64,000 nucleotides of DNA, taken from contig CAJKUH010000007.1 of assembly GCA_905203045.1 (NCBI GenBank), forward strand, positions 15,254-79,253. The letters run 5' to 3'. Below are positions 9,317 to 18,057 of this stretch, piece after piece; position 1 is the stretch's first letter; each line of letters begins with the position of its first letter. The DNA comes from an uncultured Eggerthella sp. (GTDB taxonomy: Bacteria; Actinomycetota; Coriobacteriia; Coriobacteriales; Eggerthellaceae). The translations under genes were made by a program, and so were the position numbers. The notes under the pieces are model-generated. The model searched no databases. It was given only the letters and a program-made list of their open reading frames with translations, and was not told the DNA's origin.

Positions 9317-9781
9317 ATGGAATTTGTTGTTGTTCCCCAGGGAAAACGTTCCCCTGAGCTGATTGGGCGCTTGGTAGATGTGTGGGAGCGCTCGGTCCGC
9401 GCCACGCATCTGTTTCTTACCGAAGAAAACATTCTGCGCATCAAGGAATACGTGCCGCAGGCGATGGCGGCGGTTGCCGTGCTTGTGGTTGCCGAAGACG
9501 ACGGTGAGCCCGTTGCCTTCATGGGCGTGCACAAAGGTGTGCTTGAAATGCTGTTCATCGATCCTGCGCATCGTGGCAAGGGCTTGGGAAAGCGTCTGCT
9601 TTCCGTTGGCGTGCGTGACCATGAAGCGCGCGAGCTTTCCGTAAACGAGCAGAACCCGCAGGCGGTGGGGTTCTACGAGCATCTGGGCTACGAGGTGTTC
9701 AAGCGCACCGAATGCGATGAGCAGGGCGACCCGTTCCCCTTGCTGTATATGCGCCTGCCGGAAGATGCGCCGGCGTTTTAG
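9317..9781 (+). CDS. GNAT-family N-acetyltransferase
   Basis: 154-residue acetyl-CoA-dependent acetyltransferase. The acetyl-CoA binding motif A is clear: IDPAHRGKGLGKRLL near residues 81-95 (R/Q-x-x-G-x-G/A), followed by the NEQNPQAVGFYEHLGY motif B typical of the family. Translation starts at ATG 9317 after GGAAAGGGAAGG. This subgroup resembles YjaB/YvbK-like small-molecule or protein acetyltransferases; the substrate is unknown. It stands alone between prfC and the SMR gene. Confidence 0.9.
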   Translation: MEFVVVPQGKRSPELIGRLVDVWERSVRATHLFLTEENILRIKEYVPQAMAAVAVLVVAEDDGEPVAFMGVHKGVLEMLFIDPAHRGKGLGKRLLSVGVRDHEARELSVNEQNPQAVGFYEHLGYEVFKRTECDEQGDPFPLLYMRLPEDAPAF

Positions 9782-9836
9782 GATTTCCGCCGATGCCGGC
9801 GGCTCTGTGGCGCAATGCCTGGGGCATCGTTCACTT

Positions 9837-9845
9837 TGCTACAAT
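9837..9845 (+). promoter_or_regulatory. Extended -10 promoter of the SMR gene
   Basis: TGCTACAAT forms an extended -10 element (TG at 9837-9838, hexamer 9840-9845). Transcription from about 9852 would give a 90-base leader ahead of the SMR start at 9943. Confidence 0.55.
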
Positions 9846-9882
9846 AGGCGCCATGATACGTCGCAACAACATTACGTTTCCT

Positions 9883-9938
9883 ATCCTCCTTGGCATGTGA
9901 TCGATCGTTTTTCGGGTCGGTCACACGTAGAGGAGGAT
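9883..9938 (+). promoter_or_regulatory. Leader hairpin that sequesters the SMR ribosome binding site
   Basis: Bases 9883-9890 (ATCCTCCT) pair perfectly with the Shine-Dalgarno region 9931-9938 (AGGAGGAT), only four bases before ATG 9943. An inner ten-bp helix with G-U pairs joins 9897-9906 to 9915-9924. The result is a long, two-part hairpin that would block translation unless opened. The known guanidine riboswitch consensus sequences were looked for and not found. Confidence 0.6.
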
Positions 9939-9942
9939 TTTT

Positions 9943-10266
9943 ATGTCGTGGGTGTATTTGTTCATCGCCGGTTTGGGCGAGTGCTTCTGGGCAGCGATGA
10001 TGAAGCTGTCTGATGGGTTTTCGAATCTTGGATATTCGATTGCCACCGTTGCTGGCATGATTGCCAGCTTCGCGTTTTTGATTTTGGCAACGAAGCATCT
10101 TCCCTTAAGTCTTGCGTACCCTATTTGGACGGGTATCGGTGCGGTGGGTGCCGTGCTTATCGGTGTGCTGGTGTTCAAGGACTCGCTTTCGCCGGCAACG
10201 GGCTTTTTCATATGCTTGCTCATTGTTGGAATAGTGGGCATTAAGCTTACTTCGGGTCAAGCTTAG
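9943..10266 (+). CDS. SMR-family small multidrug/guanidinium exporter
   Basis: Small four-helix exporter of 107 residues. The essential membrane Glu of SMR proteins is present in the first helix (AGLGECFWA, Glu about residue 12), and the family signature LAYPIWTGIGAVG is near residue 56. The GECFWA context and the WTGIGAVG loop are closer to SugE/Gdx guanidinium exporters than to EmrE, but this is not decisive. SMR proteins act as dual-topology dimers; no second SMR gene is adjacent. Expression is probably controlled by the ribosome-binding-site hairpin just upstream. The very strong AGGAGGA site would otherwise give high translation. Confidence 0.9.
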   Translation: MSWVYLFIAGLGECFWAAMMKLSDGFSNLGYSIATVAGMIASFAFLILATKHLPLSLAYPIWTGIGAVGAVLIGVLVFKDSLSPATGFFICLLIVGIVGIKLTSGQA

Positions 10267-10330
10267 GAATCCGTTTGGATGGGGCATTCGGCGTCGTTGC
10301 TTCCAGAACGGGCGAAAGGGGGCTTCTGCT

Positions 10331-10492
10331 TTGAAAGGGAAAATCAGTCAGCGTGAGCAATTCCAACATGCGCTTAAGGCCAAAGGCGGCAGGCCCCATT
10401 CTTCAAAGCCTTCATATAGCGCGAAGGGGAGAGGCCCCAATAAAGCGGCTGGCAGCAAGGGCGGCATTCGCCGACAGGGTTCTAAGCACTAA
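10331..10492 (+). CDS. Small very basic protein (53 aa), unknown
   Basis: TTG-initiated frame of 53 residues following an AAAGGGGG site eight bases upstream. The product is about one quarter Lys/Arg, has an N-terminal Gln-rich helix-like segment (SQREQFQHALKAK) and a Gly/Ser/Lys-rich disordered tail ending RRQGSKH. No acidic counterpart, no cysteine, no membrane segment. It ends just before a strong terminator and so could be the last gene of the SMR transcript. A nucleic-acid or ribosome-binding role is a guess from charge only; chance occurrence is not excluded. Confidence 0.5.
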   Translation: MKGKISQREQFQHALKAKGGRPHSSKPSYSAKGRGPNKAAGSKGGIRRQGSKH

Positions 10493-10521
10493 AAGGCAGT
10501 TAGTTATCGAACGCTGAGTTG

Positions 10522-10568
10522 GAGCAGGGTGCTTCATCCTCTGTTGAGGGGGGGTGAAGCACCCTGCT
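10522..10568 (+). terminator. Bidirectional terminator between SMR/small gene and esterase
   Basis: Fourteen-bp perfect stem pairing 10522-10535 with 10555-10568. It lies between convergent transcription units. Confidence 0.75.
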
Positions 10569-10589
10569 TGCGTTTCATAGGAAAGGCTT

Positions 10590-11279
10590 TCAACTGGGAA
10601 GGTTTTCCAGGGCCCAGCATATGCCCTTTGCCATGCGCAGGTCCGGTTCTTTGAAATGGTTGCCGGGGTTCTTCTCGAAGTAGGCGGGGACGCCCTTGGC
10701 CTTGAAACTTTCGATAACGCTTTGCGTTCCGCTGGCCACATTGCGAAGAAGGCGGCTGGGGGTTTTCGCTTCCTTGGATCCCAGGGAAAAGTAGGCACCT
10801 TTCAAAGGGCTGAGCAAAGGGTTTTCGGCAACGAATTCGGCAAAGCCTGGGTACCACAGCGAGCCCGAGGCGCTTATGGAAGCATCGAATATGTCGGTTT
10901 TGAAGGGTGCCCAGGCAGCGAACAATCCAGCAAGGGAATAGCCGGCTATGCATCGGTGGGAAGGCTTTGCCCCAAGGTGGCTTTCTACAGTCGATACAAC
11001 GTGCTCAAGCGTGTTGAGCTGTTGTTCGGCCCTGCCGGCGAAGGGCTTGTCTTCAGCGAAAATGCCCTCGCAGGGCCAGGGCGTGAGGGCATCGTTCCAG
11101 TTTTCAACTTCTACTGACACGAGCGTGAGGTTTTGGGCGCCAAAAGCCTTGCATTGCTGCCAAACATCCTGCCCGTTTCCTTGTATCGTTTGCAAATACA
11201 CTATAGTGTCATTATATACTATCGCATTACAACTTTTATAGATGGTAATAGTTTCACCTGATAGATTAAGTGTTTGCAT
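10590..11279 (-). CDS. Alpha/beta-hydrolase, esterase-D/IroE-like
   Basis: 229-residue hydrolase of the putative esterase family (PF00756-like). The nucleophile elbow GYSLAG is near residue 113 and is followed by a typical small-residue helix; a late His in GNHFKEPD near residue 211 is a good catalytic-triad candidate, with an acidic residue upstream. No signal peptide, so it should be cytosolic. Related enzymes cleave ferric enterobactin or bacillibactin, or act on S-formylglutathione; no siderophore genes are nearby, so the substrate is open. Monocistronic, starting at ATG 11279. Confidence 0.8.
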   Translation of the reverse strand: MQTLNLSGETITIYKSCNAIVYNDTIVYLQTIQGNGQDVWQQCKAFGAQNLTLVSVEVENWNDALTPWPCEGIFAEDKPFAGRAEQQLNTLEHVVSTVESHLGAKPSHRCIAGYSLAGLFAAWAPFKTDIFDASISASGSLWYPGFAEFVAENPLLSPLKGAYFSLGSKEAKTPSRLLRNVASGTQSVIESFKAKGVPAYFEKNPGNHFKEPDLRMAKGICWALENLPS

Positions 11280-11317
11280 TACTGACCCTACCGTGTCTTA
11301 CTTATCTGACCAATAAA

Positions 11318-11349
11318 AAAGCGGCGTTGGAAACTTCCGACGCCGCTTT
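11318..11349 (-). terminator. Terminator of the deformylase-like gene
   Basis: Ten-bp stem (11318-11327 with 11340-11349) with a T run on the minus strand (A run at 11315-11320 as written). Confidence 0.75.
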
Positions 11350-11362
11350 ACTTGCGTGTTGG

Positions 11363-11785
11363 CTAAACCAACTTGCCCTTGCCGTGATCAGTCATGTGCT
11401 GGATAAGCTGGGCAACCCATCCACGGAAATCCTTCTTACGGGAAACCAGCTTGCCATCTACCAGTTCCTGATAGCTTACCTTCACCTTTTCGTAGCGGGT
11501 GCTTACCGTAGGCTCTTCGTGGGTAAAGCAGCTTTCCGTTTCCTTTTTGGGAACCAAGCCGATCAAGATGGTGGGGTTGTACATCACGTGGGGCTTGTCG
11601 TTTTCGTCGAGGTAGGCGAACAGGTTCTTCGTCACACCAATCTGGTTGGCATGCACGCATGCTGCGCCTTCAAGCGAAGCCAAGGTGTCAAGCAGGTCCT
11701 GCGCTACGGCTGCATCTTCGGCAGTAGCCTTTTCGCACGGCGTGCTCAGCAGCGCTTCATCGTGGGTGAATTCTTTGATGCTCAT
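11363..11785 (-). CDS. Peptide deformylase-like protein lacking the catalytic Glu
   Basis: 140-residue protein built like a short peptide deformylase. The three family motifs are recognisable but altered: motif I ACVHANQIG (residues 42-50; Gln and following Ile-Gly kept), motif II ESCFTH (85-90; usual EGCLS, Cys86 metal ligand kept), motif III HMTDH (130-134; usual HExDH). Both His metal ligands remain, but the catalytic Glu is Met131 and the motif II Gly is Ser. It probably still binds metal but should deformylate poorly or not at all. Starts at ATG 11785 after AAGGATGG. A true deformylase is expected elsewhere in the genome. Confidence 0.82.
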   Translation of the reverse strand: MSIKEFTHDEALLSTPCEKATAEDAAVAQDLLDTLASLEGAACVHANQIGVTKNLFAYLDENDKPHVMYNPTILIGLVPKKETESCFTHEEPTVSTRYEKVKVSYQELVDGKLVSRKKDFRGWVAQLIQHMTDHGKGKLV

Positions 11786-11910
11786 CTATCCATCCTTTTT
11801 TGTGGGGGTATTTTATCCTTCGTAGACCGTTTCGTATTTTATCGCACGTCTGCCCAGGGCACTTTCTTAGAACCTGTGCGTAGCTGGGCCGATTGCGTGA
11901 AAGGGGGCGC

Positions 11911-14900
11911 TTATACGCTGAGCTTTGCGCAAGTGGAAAGCAGGCTTTGCATATCGAGCGGCTTCACCAAATAGGCGTTCATGCCGGCCTTCTTGCAGCT
12001 TTGCTTGTCATCCTCGAGCGCTTTTGCCGTCATGGCAATGATAGGGGTGCTCTGTGCATCGCTGCGCTTCAACGCCCTAATTGCCCTGGTTGCCTCGACG
12101 CCGTCCATAACGGGCATCATCAGGTCCATCAGAACAAGGGAATAGGTGCCTTCGGGGGCCGCCTGGAAAACATCGACGGCTTCGCGTCCGTTCCAGGCCT
12201 TTTCGACCAGGGCCCCGGCGGAGGCAAGGTAGAACTCGGCGATTTCCATATTGATGTCGTTGTCCTCTACCACCAGGATGCGCTTGCCGCTTAGTGATAC
12301 TTCTTCTGGCGCTTTGGCTTCGCATTGCTTTTCTGCCGAAGCATCGACCTTGAAAGGCAAGCGGTAGACGAAGGTGGTGCCGTGTCCTTTCGCGCTTTTC
12401 ACCTCAATAGTGCCGCCCATCTTGTCGATAAGCGCTTTGACGATGGGCATGCCAAGGCCTGTTCCCCTGTAATGGGTACGGGCATCGAACTGTTCCTGGG
12501 TGAACGGTTTGTAAAGCTGCTGCTCGATGAATTCTTGGCTCATGCCGATACCGGTATCGGTGATCTTGAACTCATAGAGCGCCGTCTCACCGTCGAAGGA
12601 GATTTCGGTGGCATAGGTGTCTATCTCGCCGTTTTCCCTGTTGTATTTCACGGCGTTGCTGAAGAGGTTCAACATGATCTGCCGCACGCGCAGGGGACTG
12701 CCGATAAGGTGGGTATGCACCATATCGCAGCGGTGGCTTCGGTGGACGAGCCCCGATTCGGCAATCTGGGCATCGATAAGTGCCCGCACGTCTGCCATTA
12801 GCTTTTCGATGTCGAAGCTTTCTTCTTCGAGGTCGTACGCACCGGAATCAAGCTTGCTCATATCGAGCACATCGTTTACCAAGTCAAGAAGATGGTCGGC
12901 CGAAACCTGAATCTTGTCCAAGCACTCCGTCGTTTTCGCAGGGTCATTGTTGCTTTGATGGATGATTTCCAACATGCCCATGATGCCGTTGATGGGGGTA
13001 CGGAAGTCGTGGCTCATGCGGTTCATGAACTCGGTTTTCTGCTTGCTTTCCGCGTCGGCGGCAACCAGCGCTTCTTCAAGTTGCTGCATTTCCTTTTGCT
13101 CTTGCTCGTGGAAGGCAGAGGTGTCCTTGAAAAGGATAATGCCGCGCACCACGGGCATTTCCGTTTGCGTAGCCTCATCGAAGGCAGTGTCGTGCGACAT
13201 AAGGACGATCTTCTGCAGCCAGATGGGGCTGCCGTCTACGCCGTATTCCTGGTATTCGATGGTGAGCTGGCTCACGCCCGACTCGAAGCGCTTCAGGAGT
13301 TTTTCGGAGGTGTCGATAAGGCGATAGTTCTGCAGCGTTTCTTTCGTGACGTATTCTGTGCGGGCACGGCAGTACTCGCTGTAGGAACAGGGGAGGTCCA
13401 TGCCGATATCGTGGCGGTTGCTGGTTGCTTGAGAGAAGGCCTTTTCCAGCGTGTCGTGCGTAAGATCGACCGAATAGGCGGTTTGGGCGGAGTCGAGCAA
13501 AGCGTCGACGTAGTCGCCGTTGTCCATGATGGACTGCTTCATCTGGTCGTAGTAGCGCGAAAGACGTTCCTTTTCGCTGAGGTTCTCTTCGAAGAACGGC
13601 TCGAAGCCCAAAACGAAATGGTGCAGGGCTCCCTGTGCCGAATTGATTCGTAGCAGGGTAAGGCGGCCTTTCCTGTTGTTGCCGTTGTCGTAGCGGATTT
13701 CAAGGGCGCTGCCGTCTTCGGTTAGGCTGTGCGCAACGTTGCCCAAGGCTAGCTGTTTTCGCCCATCGAATTGGGCATCGGGGGCGAACACCGTGCGGGC
13801 AATTTCCTCGACGGCGCCCGAGTAGTTGCCTTCTTTGGCCAAGAACGCACGGGAAGAAGAAAGCAGCGTGCGGTATTGGTCGAGCAGGGCGTTGCAGTAA
13901 AGGCAGTCGGAAAAACGGTAACCGCGCTTTTCCACATACGCCAGAACCCGTCGGTCGGTTTGGCGGCGGCTTGCCTCTTCGGCGAGCTTTGCGCGGTTCT
14001 TGTCCAAGTACATGTTCTTGTCGGCCTGACGGAACAAGTCGCGCATGGTGCACTCGTCGAAGTTGGAGGAAAGGGCGTAACCGGCCGCGTAGCTGATGGG
14101 CATTTCAGGGTGTTCGGCCGAGTACTCCGCCGTGTGCGAGCGTATCTCGTCGAGGCACGATTCCACGGCTTCTTGCGTGGCGTTCTGTATGATGGCGATG
14201 AACTCGTCGCCGCCTTGGCGTCCCACGAAGCACGACTCGCTTGCGGATTTCTGAAGCTGCAGGGCGAACGAGCGGATGTACTCGTCTCCCTTTTCGTGGC
14301 CGAGGTTGTTGTTGATGGTGCGTAGGTTGTTCAAGTCGAACATGCACAAGGCAACGGGCGCATCGCGGGAAATGGCGGCAGGGTTGCCCAGCAGTTCCTC
14401 GCATTTGTTCTTGTTGGGAAGCCCTGTTGCCTCGTCTAAGTACACCTTCTTTTGCAGGGCGCGGTTCAATGCGGCAAAACGCAGGGCGCGCGCCAGCTCG
14501 AACGCCATAAGGGCGATAAGGGCAACGATGTCCGCGATAACAACGCTTTCAAGATGGTTGAGGGCCGTTGCCTTTTCCTGCGAGTAGTTTTCTGCAAGCT
14601 TGGTTGCCTCGTCGCAGATGCCGAAGAACGTTTCGCTCATGGCAATGATGTTGGTGCTCTCGTAGCCATCTTTGCGAACCTTGGCGATTTCCGCGGTTAG
14701 CGTTGCGTAATAGACATTCAGTTCTTCCATCTTGCTTTGGAAGGCATCGTCGTCGAGGCGTACCAGGTTCAGCTCTTCGCTGCCGTAGCGCAAGCCGTTG
14801 ATGTAGGAGTCAACGGCATCGATCAGACGGTCTTGTTGCTGTTGCGCGTCTTCAAGCTTTACGATGCGCTGCGTGGTGCCGCGTACAAGGCCTGCGTAGT

Positions 14901-15117
14901 TCACTACGCGTGCGGTGCCCTGGATATCTGCCACCAGCGACATGATGTCGAAGAACAGGAAAATCAGGAAAACGGTTAGAACCGTCATAAGGACGCGCAC
15001 GATGCGGTTTGATTTTTTCGGCGGAGTTCTGTCCATCACCAAGGATTCTGCAGGTTTTGTTTCTGCTCTAAAATTTTTCTTAAATATCGCTATTCTAACA
15101 TTTTGGCTTTCGGGCAT
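11911..15117 (-). CDS. Hybrid sensor histidine kinase with internal GGDEF domain
   Basis: 1068-residue membrane signalling protein. Order of parts: TM1 (about 41-63), extracytoplasmic helical sensor (65-190), TM2 (about 192-212), GGDEF domain (about 225-385, motif QGGDEF at about 301-306 intact), a PAS-like region (about 480-670), HisKA with RMSHDFRTP (phospho-His about 703), HATPase with DTGIGM and GTGLGMPIV, and a C-terminal receiver with phospho-acceptor in LMDLMMP (about 997). Thus cyclic-di-GMP synthase and phosphorelay modules share one chain. The start is uncertain: neither ATG 15117 nor the in-frame ATG 15036 has a clear ribosome binding site. Divergent from the next hybrid kinase; no separate response regulator or Hpt gene is adjacent. 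Confidence 0.9.
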   Translation of the reverse strand: MPESQNVRIAIFKKNFRAETKPAESLVMDRTPPKKSNRIVRVLMTVLTVFLIFLFFDIMSLVADIQGTARVVNYAGLVRGTTQRIVKLEDAQQQQDRLIDAVDSYINGLRYGSEELNLVRLDDDAFQSKMEELNVYYATLTAEIAKVRKDGYESTNIIAMSETFFGICDEATKLAENYSQEKATALNHLESVVIADIVALIALMAFELARALRFAALNRALQKKVYLDEATGLPNKNKCEELLGNPAAISRDAPVALCMFDLNNLRTINNNLGHEKGDEYIRSFALQLQKSASESCFVGRQGGDEFIAIIQNATQEAVESCLDEIRSHTAEYSAEHPEMPISYAAGYALSSNFDECTMRDLFRQADKNMYLDKNRAKLAEEASRRQTDRRVLAYVEKRGYRFSDCLYCNALLDQYRTLLSSSRAFLAKEGNYSGAVEEIARTVFAPDAQFDGRKQLALGNVAHSLTEDGSALEIRYDNGNNRKGRLTLLRINSAQGALHHFVLGFEPFFEENLSEKERLSRYYDQMKQSIMDNGDYVDALLDSAQTAYSVDLTHDTLEKAFSQATSNRHDIGMDLPCSYSEYCRARTEYVTKETLQNYRLIDTSEKLLKRFESGVSQLTIEYQEYGVDGSPIWLQKIVLMSHDTAFDEATQTEMPVVRGIILFKDTSAFHEQEQKEMQQLEEALVAADAESKQKTEFMNRMSHDFRTPINGIMGMLEIIHQSNNDPAKTTECLDKIQVSADHLLDLVNDVLDMSKLDSGAYDLEEESFDIEKLMADVRALIDAQIAESGLVHRSHRCDMVHTHLIGSPLRVRQIMLNLFSNAVKYNRENGEIDTYATEISFDGETALYEFKITDTGIGMSQEFIEQQLYKPFTQEQFDARTHYRGTGLGMPIVKALIDKMGGTIEVKSAKGHGTTFVYRLPFKVDASAEKQCEAKAPEEVSLSGKRILVVEDNDINMEIAEFYLASAGALVEKAWNGREAVDVFQAAPEGTYSLVLMDLMMPVMDGVEATRAIRALKRSDAQSTPIIAMTAKALEDDKQSCKKAGMNAYLVKPLDMQSLLSTCAKLSV

Positions 15118-15207
15118 AGATAGGATGGGCTGCAGCAGCGCCGTAGGCGGCGGTCTGCTTGTTAACGGCTTTTAAGGCTTGCTTCGATGCGCTGGCATCA
15201 GCTGGTT

Positions 15208-15216
15208 TGATACAAT
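15208..15216 (+). promoter_or_regulatory. Extended -10 promoter of the hybrid kinase at 15253
   Basis: TGATACAAT: TG at 15208-15209 and TACAAT at 15211-15216. The predicted start of transcription near 15223 excludes the in-frame ATG at 15220 and supports ATG 15253. Confidence 0.55.
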
Positions 15217-15252
15217 CTGTTGAAGAAAATATGCACAGTGGGAAGGAAGACG

Positions 15253-18057
15253 ATGCGATCAGAAAAAGCACACCGCTTCCCTTTGCGTTGGGCTGTTAGC
15301 CTGGTGCTTTTCCTGCTTGTTGCCTGTCTTGCCCTGACCGGTATCCCGCGTTCTTCCTATGCCGATAATTCGAACGCCGATTCGAATACGAAAACCGTGC
15401 GCGTTGGGTGGCTTCTGAACAATCAGGGCTTCCAGAGCGGTGTTCCCGGCGAGTACCTTTCCGGCTGGGGATACGAGTACCTTCAAACGCTTTCCTATTA
15501 CACCCCTGGTTGGAAATACGAATATGTGACGGGCACCTTTTCCGAGCTTATGGACAAGCTCGAGGCGGGCGAAATCGACTTGATGCCCAACATCTCGTAC
15601 CCCGACGAACGCGCCCAGAACATGCTGTTCTCTTCCAACCCCGAAGGAACAGAGCGCTACTACATCTATGCCAAGCCTTCAAATGATGCTCTGACGCAAG
15701 GCGATCCGAGCGCGCTGAACGGCATGACCATTGGCTGCAACAGCGGCGTTATGCAAACCGAAGCGGGCACGAAATGGTTGCAGGACGAAGGGATCAACTG
15801 CAACTACAAGTTCTACGAAACGGGCGACGAGCTGTTCAACGCGCTTTCAACCGATGAAGTCGATGCCATTATCATGAACGACACGCTTTCCTCGGAAGAT
15901 GCTATGGCCATGTTCTACGTGGGGGAAAGCAATTACTACTTTGTGACTCCAAAGTCGCGTCCCGATTTGATGAACGACATCAATTCTGCCATGACGATGT
16001 TGCGCAGCTCGAACCCGCGCTACAACGACGAGGTGAAAACGCGCTATACCGTAAGCGACGGTGGCGCCTCTTCCCTTACCAGTGCGGAACAGAAATGGGC
16101 AGATTCCCACGGTGGCACGCTTACCTTGGGCTATTTGGACCATAAGCTTCCTTATTCGAATGAGGACGGCAGCGGCAATTTGATTGGTTCGCTTGCCGCA
16201 TTGACCGAATCGCTGCAGAGCAAGTTCGGCATTGCCGTGCGCACGAAGGCCTATTCGACAACCGATGAGCTTGAGTCGGCGCTTGCTCAGGGCGATGTCG
16301 ATGTGATAGCGCCGGTATACCGCGATTTCTGGATTGCCGAGCAGAAGGGCGTTATCCAGTCCTCTTCCTTTTCCACTACCTCCCTTGAAGCCGTGTTCAC
16401 AGGTGACAGCTTCGATAACGCTCCCGAAAGCATAGCCACCTATCCAGGCGCCCTGCTCAATCACTCTGCAGTTCAGGCCCTTTATCCTGCGGCTCGCATC
16501 GTCAAATACGATAGTGCAGGGGCGTGCATCGATGCTGTCCGGAAGAACGAGGTGTCCTGCACCATCATTCCCGCAACGGGCCTTGATACCTTGCGTGACA
16601 CCAACGACTTCACCGGGTTGAAGACGGCCGAACTCGCACAGGGGATGGACCTTGCCTGTTGGATGAGGAAGGGCGATGCCGAGCTTCTGAGCATCGTGGA
16701 CAAGGGCGTTGTCAACGCGAAAGACAAGATCGACGACGGTGCCTACTACCATTACTCGTATTCATCGAGTGAAGATACCGGTTTGGTGGGCTTCTTCAAG
16801 CAGCATCAATCCACCATCATCGCCGCTTCCATTGCCCTGTTGGTTATTGTTGTTGCAGTGTTGGCATGGGCGCTGATACGCGCGCGCAATTCCCAACGTG
16901 AGGCCATGGCCGCCAGTGCGGCGAAAACCGCGTTCCTCTCTCGCATGAGCCACGATATCCGCACGCCCTTGAACGGCATTGTGGGGCTGATCGAGGTAAA
17001 CGACCTGCATCCCAACGATGTGGAGCTTACCAAGGCAAATCGTGCCAAGGCGAAGGTTGCAGCCGATCATCTGCTTACCCTTATCAACGACATCCTTGAG
17101 ATGAGCAAGATCGAAGACCGCGACATCGTTCTTGAGCACAAGTCTTTCAACCTGATGGAGCTGATCAATGATGTGTTCGTTCTGGCCGATATCCGAGCTT
17201 CCGAGCGTGGCATTGCCATCGAAACCGACAAAGGATGCAACATCAAGTATCCCGATGTGTACGGAAGCCCCGTGCATGTGCGCCGTGTGCTGTTGAACTT
17301 GGTCGACAACTGCGTGAAGTACAACAGGCAAGGTGGCAAGGTAACATGCTCTTCTGAGATGCTGAACGTGCAGGGTGAAACCGTTACCTACCGCTTTGTG
17401 ATTTCCGATACCGGCATCGGCATGGCGCCAGAGTTCCTTGACCATATCTTCGAACCGTTTGCCCAGGAAAACGATGATGCTCGCAGCACCTACCAGGGTA
17501 CCGGCATGGGTATGCCCATTGTGAAGGCTTTGGTGGAGCGCATGAAGGGCACGATTTCGGTGCAGAGCGAGCAGGGCAAGGGCTCGACATTCACCATCAT
17601 CCTGCCCTTCGAGATCGATCTTGAACCCGATGAACATCGCAAGGCGCTCGAAAAACCCGCGGAATGCTCTATCAAGGGCATGCGCATCATGCTGGCTGAG
17701 GACAACGCGCTGAACACCGAGGTTGCCAAAGCGCTGCTGGAAAGCGAAGGTGCTCTGGTTGCCTGCGTTGAAAACGGCAAGCAGGCGCTCGATTTGTTCA
17801 CTTCGAAGCCGGCAGGCACGTTCGATGCCATTCTGATGGACATCATGATGCCCGTGATGGACGGCTATCAGGCTGCCCGTGCCATCAGGCTATCCGATAA
17901 GCGCGATGCAACCACGATTCCCATCATCGCCATGACGGCAAACGCCTTTGCGGAAGATGCCAAGGCCGCCCTCGATGCCGGCATGAACGACCACGTTGCC
18001 AAGCCCATCGACTTGGACGCGCTCAAAGCTTCCCTGGCGAAGTACTGTCACCGCTAA
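15253..18057 (+). CDS. Hybrid histidine kinase with two solute-binding sensor domains
   Basis: 934-residue sensor kinase. An N-terminal signal/anchor helix (about 12-30) is followed by two tandem periplasmic solute-binding family 3-like domains (about 45-275 beginning VRVGWL, and 285-500 beginning LTLGYLD), a transmembrane helix (about 521-542), HisKA with RMSHDIRTP (phospho-His about 567), HATPase with DTGIGM and GTGMGMPIV, and a receiver domain (phospho-Asp about 863 in LMDIMMP). The architecture is that of BvgS/EvgS-like kinases that sense small molecules through Venus-flytrap domains, but without an Hpt domain. GGAAGGA precedes ATG 15253. Its stop overlaps the convergent DMT gene's stop by four bases. 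Confidence 0.92.
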   Translation: MRSEKAHRFPLRWAVSLVLFLLVACLALTGIPRSSYADNSNADSNTKTVRVGWLLNNQGFQSGVPGEYLSGWGYEYLQTLSYYTPGWKYEYVTGTFSELMDKLEAGEIDLMPNISYPDERAQNMLFSSNPEGTERYYIYAKPSNDALTQGDPSALNGMTIGCNSGVMQTEAGTKWLQDEGINCNYKFYETGDELFNALSTDEVDAIIMNDTLSSEDAMAMFYVGESNYYFVTPKSRPDLMNDINSAMTMLRSSNPRYNDEVKTRYTVSDGGASSLTSAEQKWADSHGGTLTLGYLDHKLPYSNEDGSGNLIGSLAALTESLQSKFGIAVRTKAYSTTDELESALAQGDVDVIAPVYRDFWIAEQKGVIQSSSFSTTSLEAVFTGDSFDNAPESIATYPGALLNHSAVQALYPAARIVKYDSAGACIDAVRKNEVSCTIIPATGLDTLRDTNDFTGLKTAELAQGMDLACWMRKGDAELLSIVDKGVVNAKDKIDDGAYYHYSYSSSEDTGLVGFFKQHQSTIIAASIALLVIVVAVLAWALIRARNSQREAMAASAAKTAFLSRMSHDIRTPLNGIVGLIEVNDLHPNDVELTKANRAKAKVAADHLLTLINDILEMSKIEDRDIVLEHKSFNLMELINDVFVLADIRASERGIAIETDKGCNIKYPDVYGSPVHVRRVLLNLVDNCVKYNRQGGKVTCSSEMLNVQGETVTYRFVISDTGIGMAPEFLDHIFEPFAQENDDARSTYQGTGMGMPIVKALVERMKGTISVQSEQGKGSTFTIILPFEIDLEPDEHRKALEKPAECSIKGMRIMLAEDNALNTEVAKALLESEGALVACVENGKQALDLFTSKPAGTFDAILMDIMMPVMDGYQAARAIRLSDKRDATTIPIIAMTANAFAEDAKAALDAGMNDHVAKPIDLDALKASLAKYCHR

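Noticed and set aside
9852..9942. Guanidine-I, -II or -III riboswitch in the SMR leader
   Set aside because: The conserved ykkC core and the paired ACGR loops of mini-ykkC are not present; only a ribosome-binding-site hairpin is supported.
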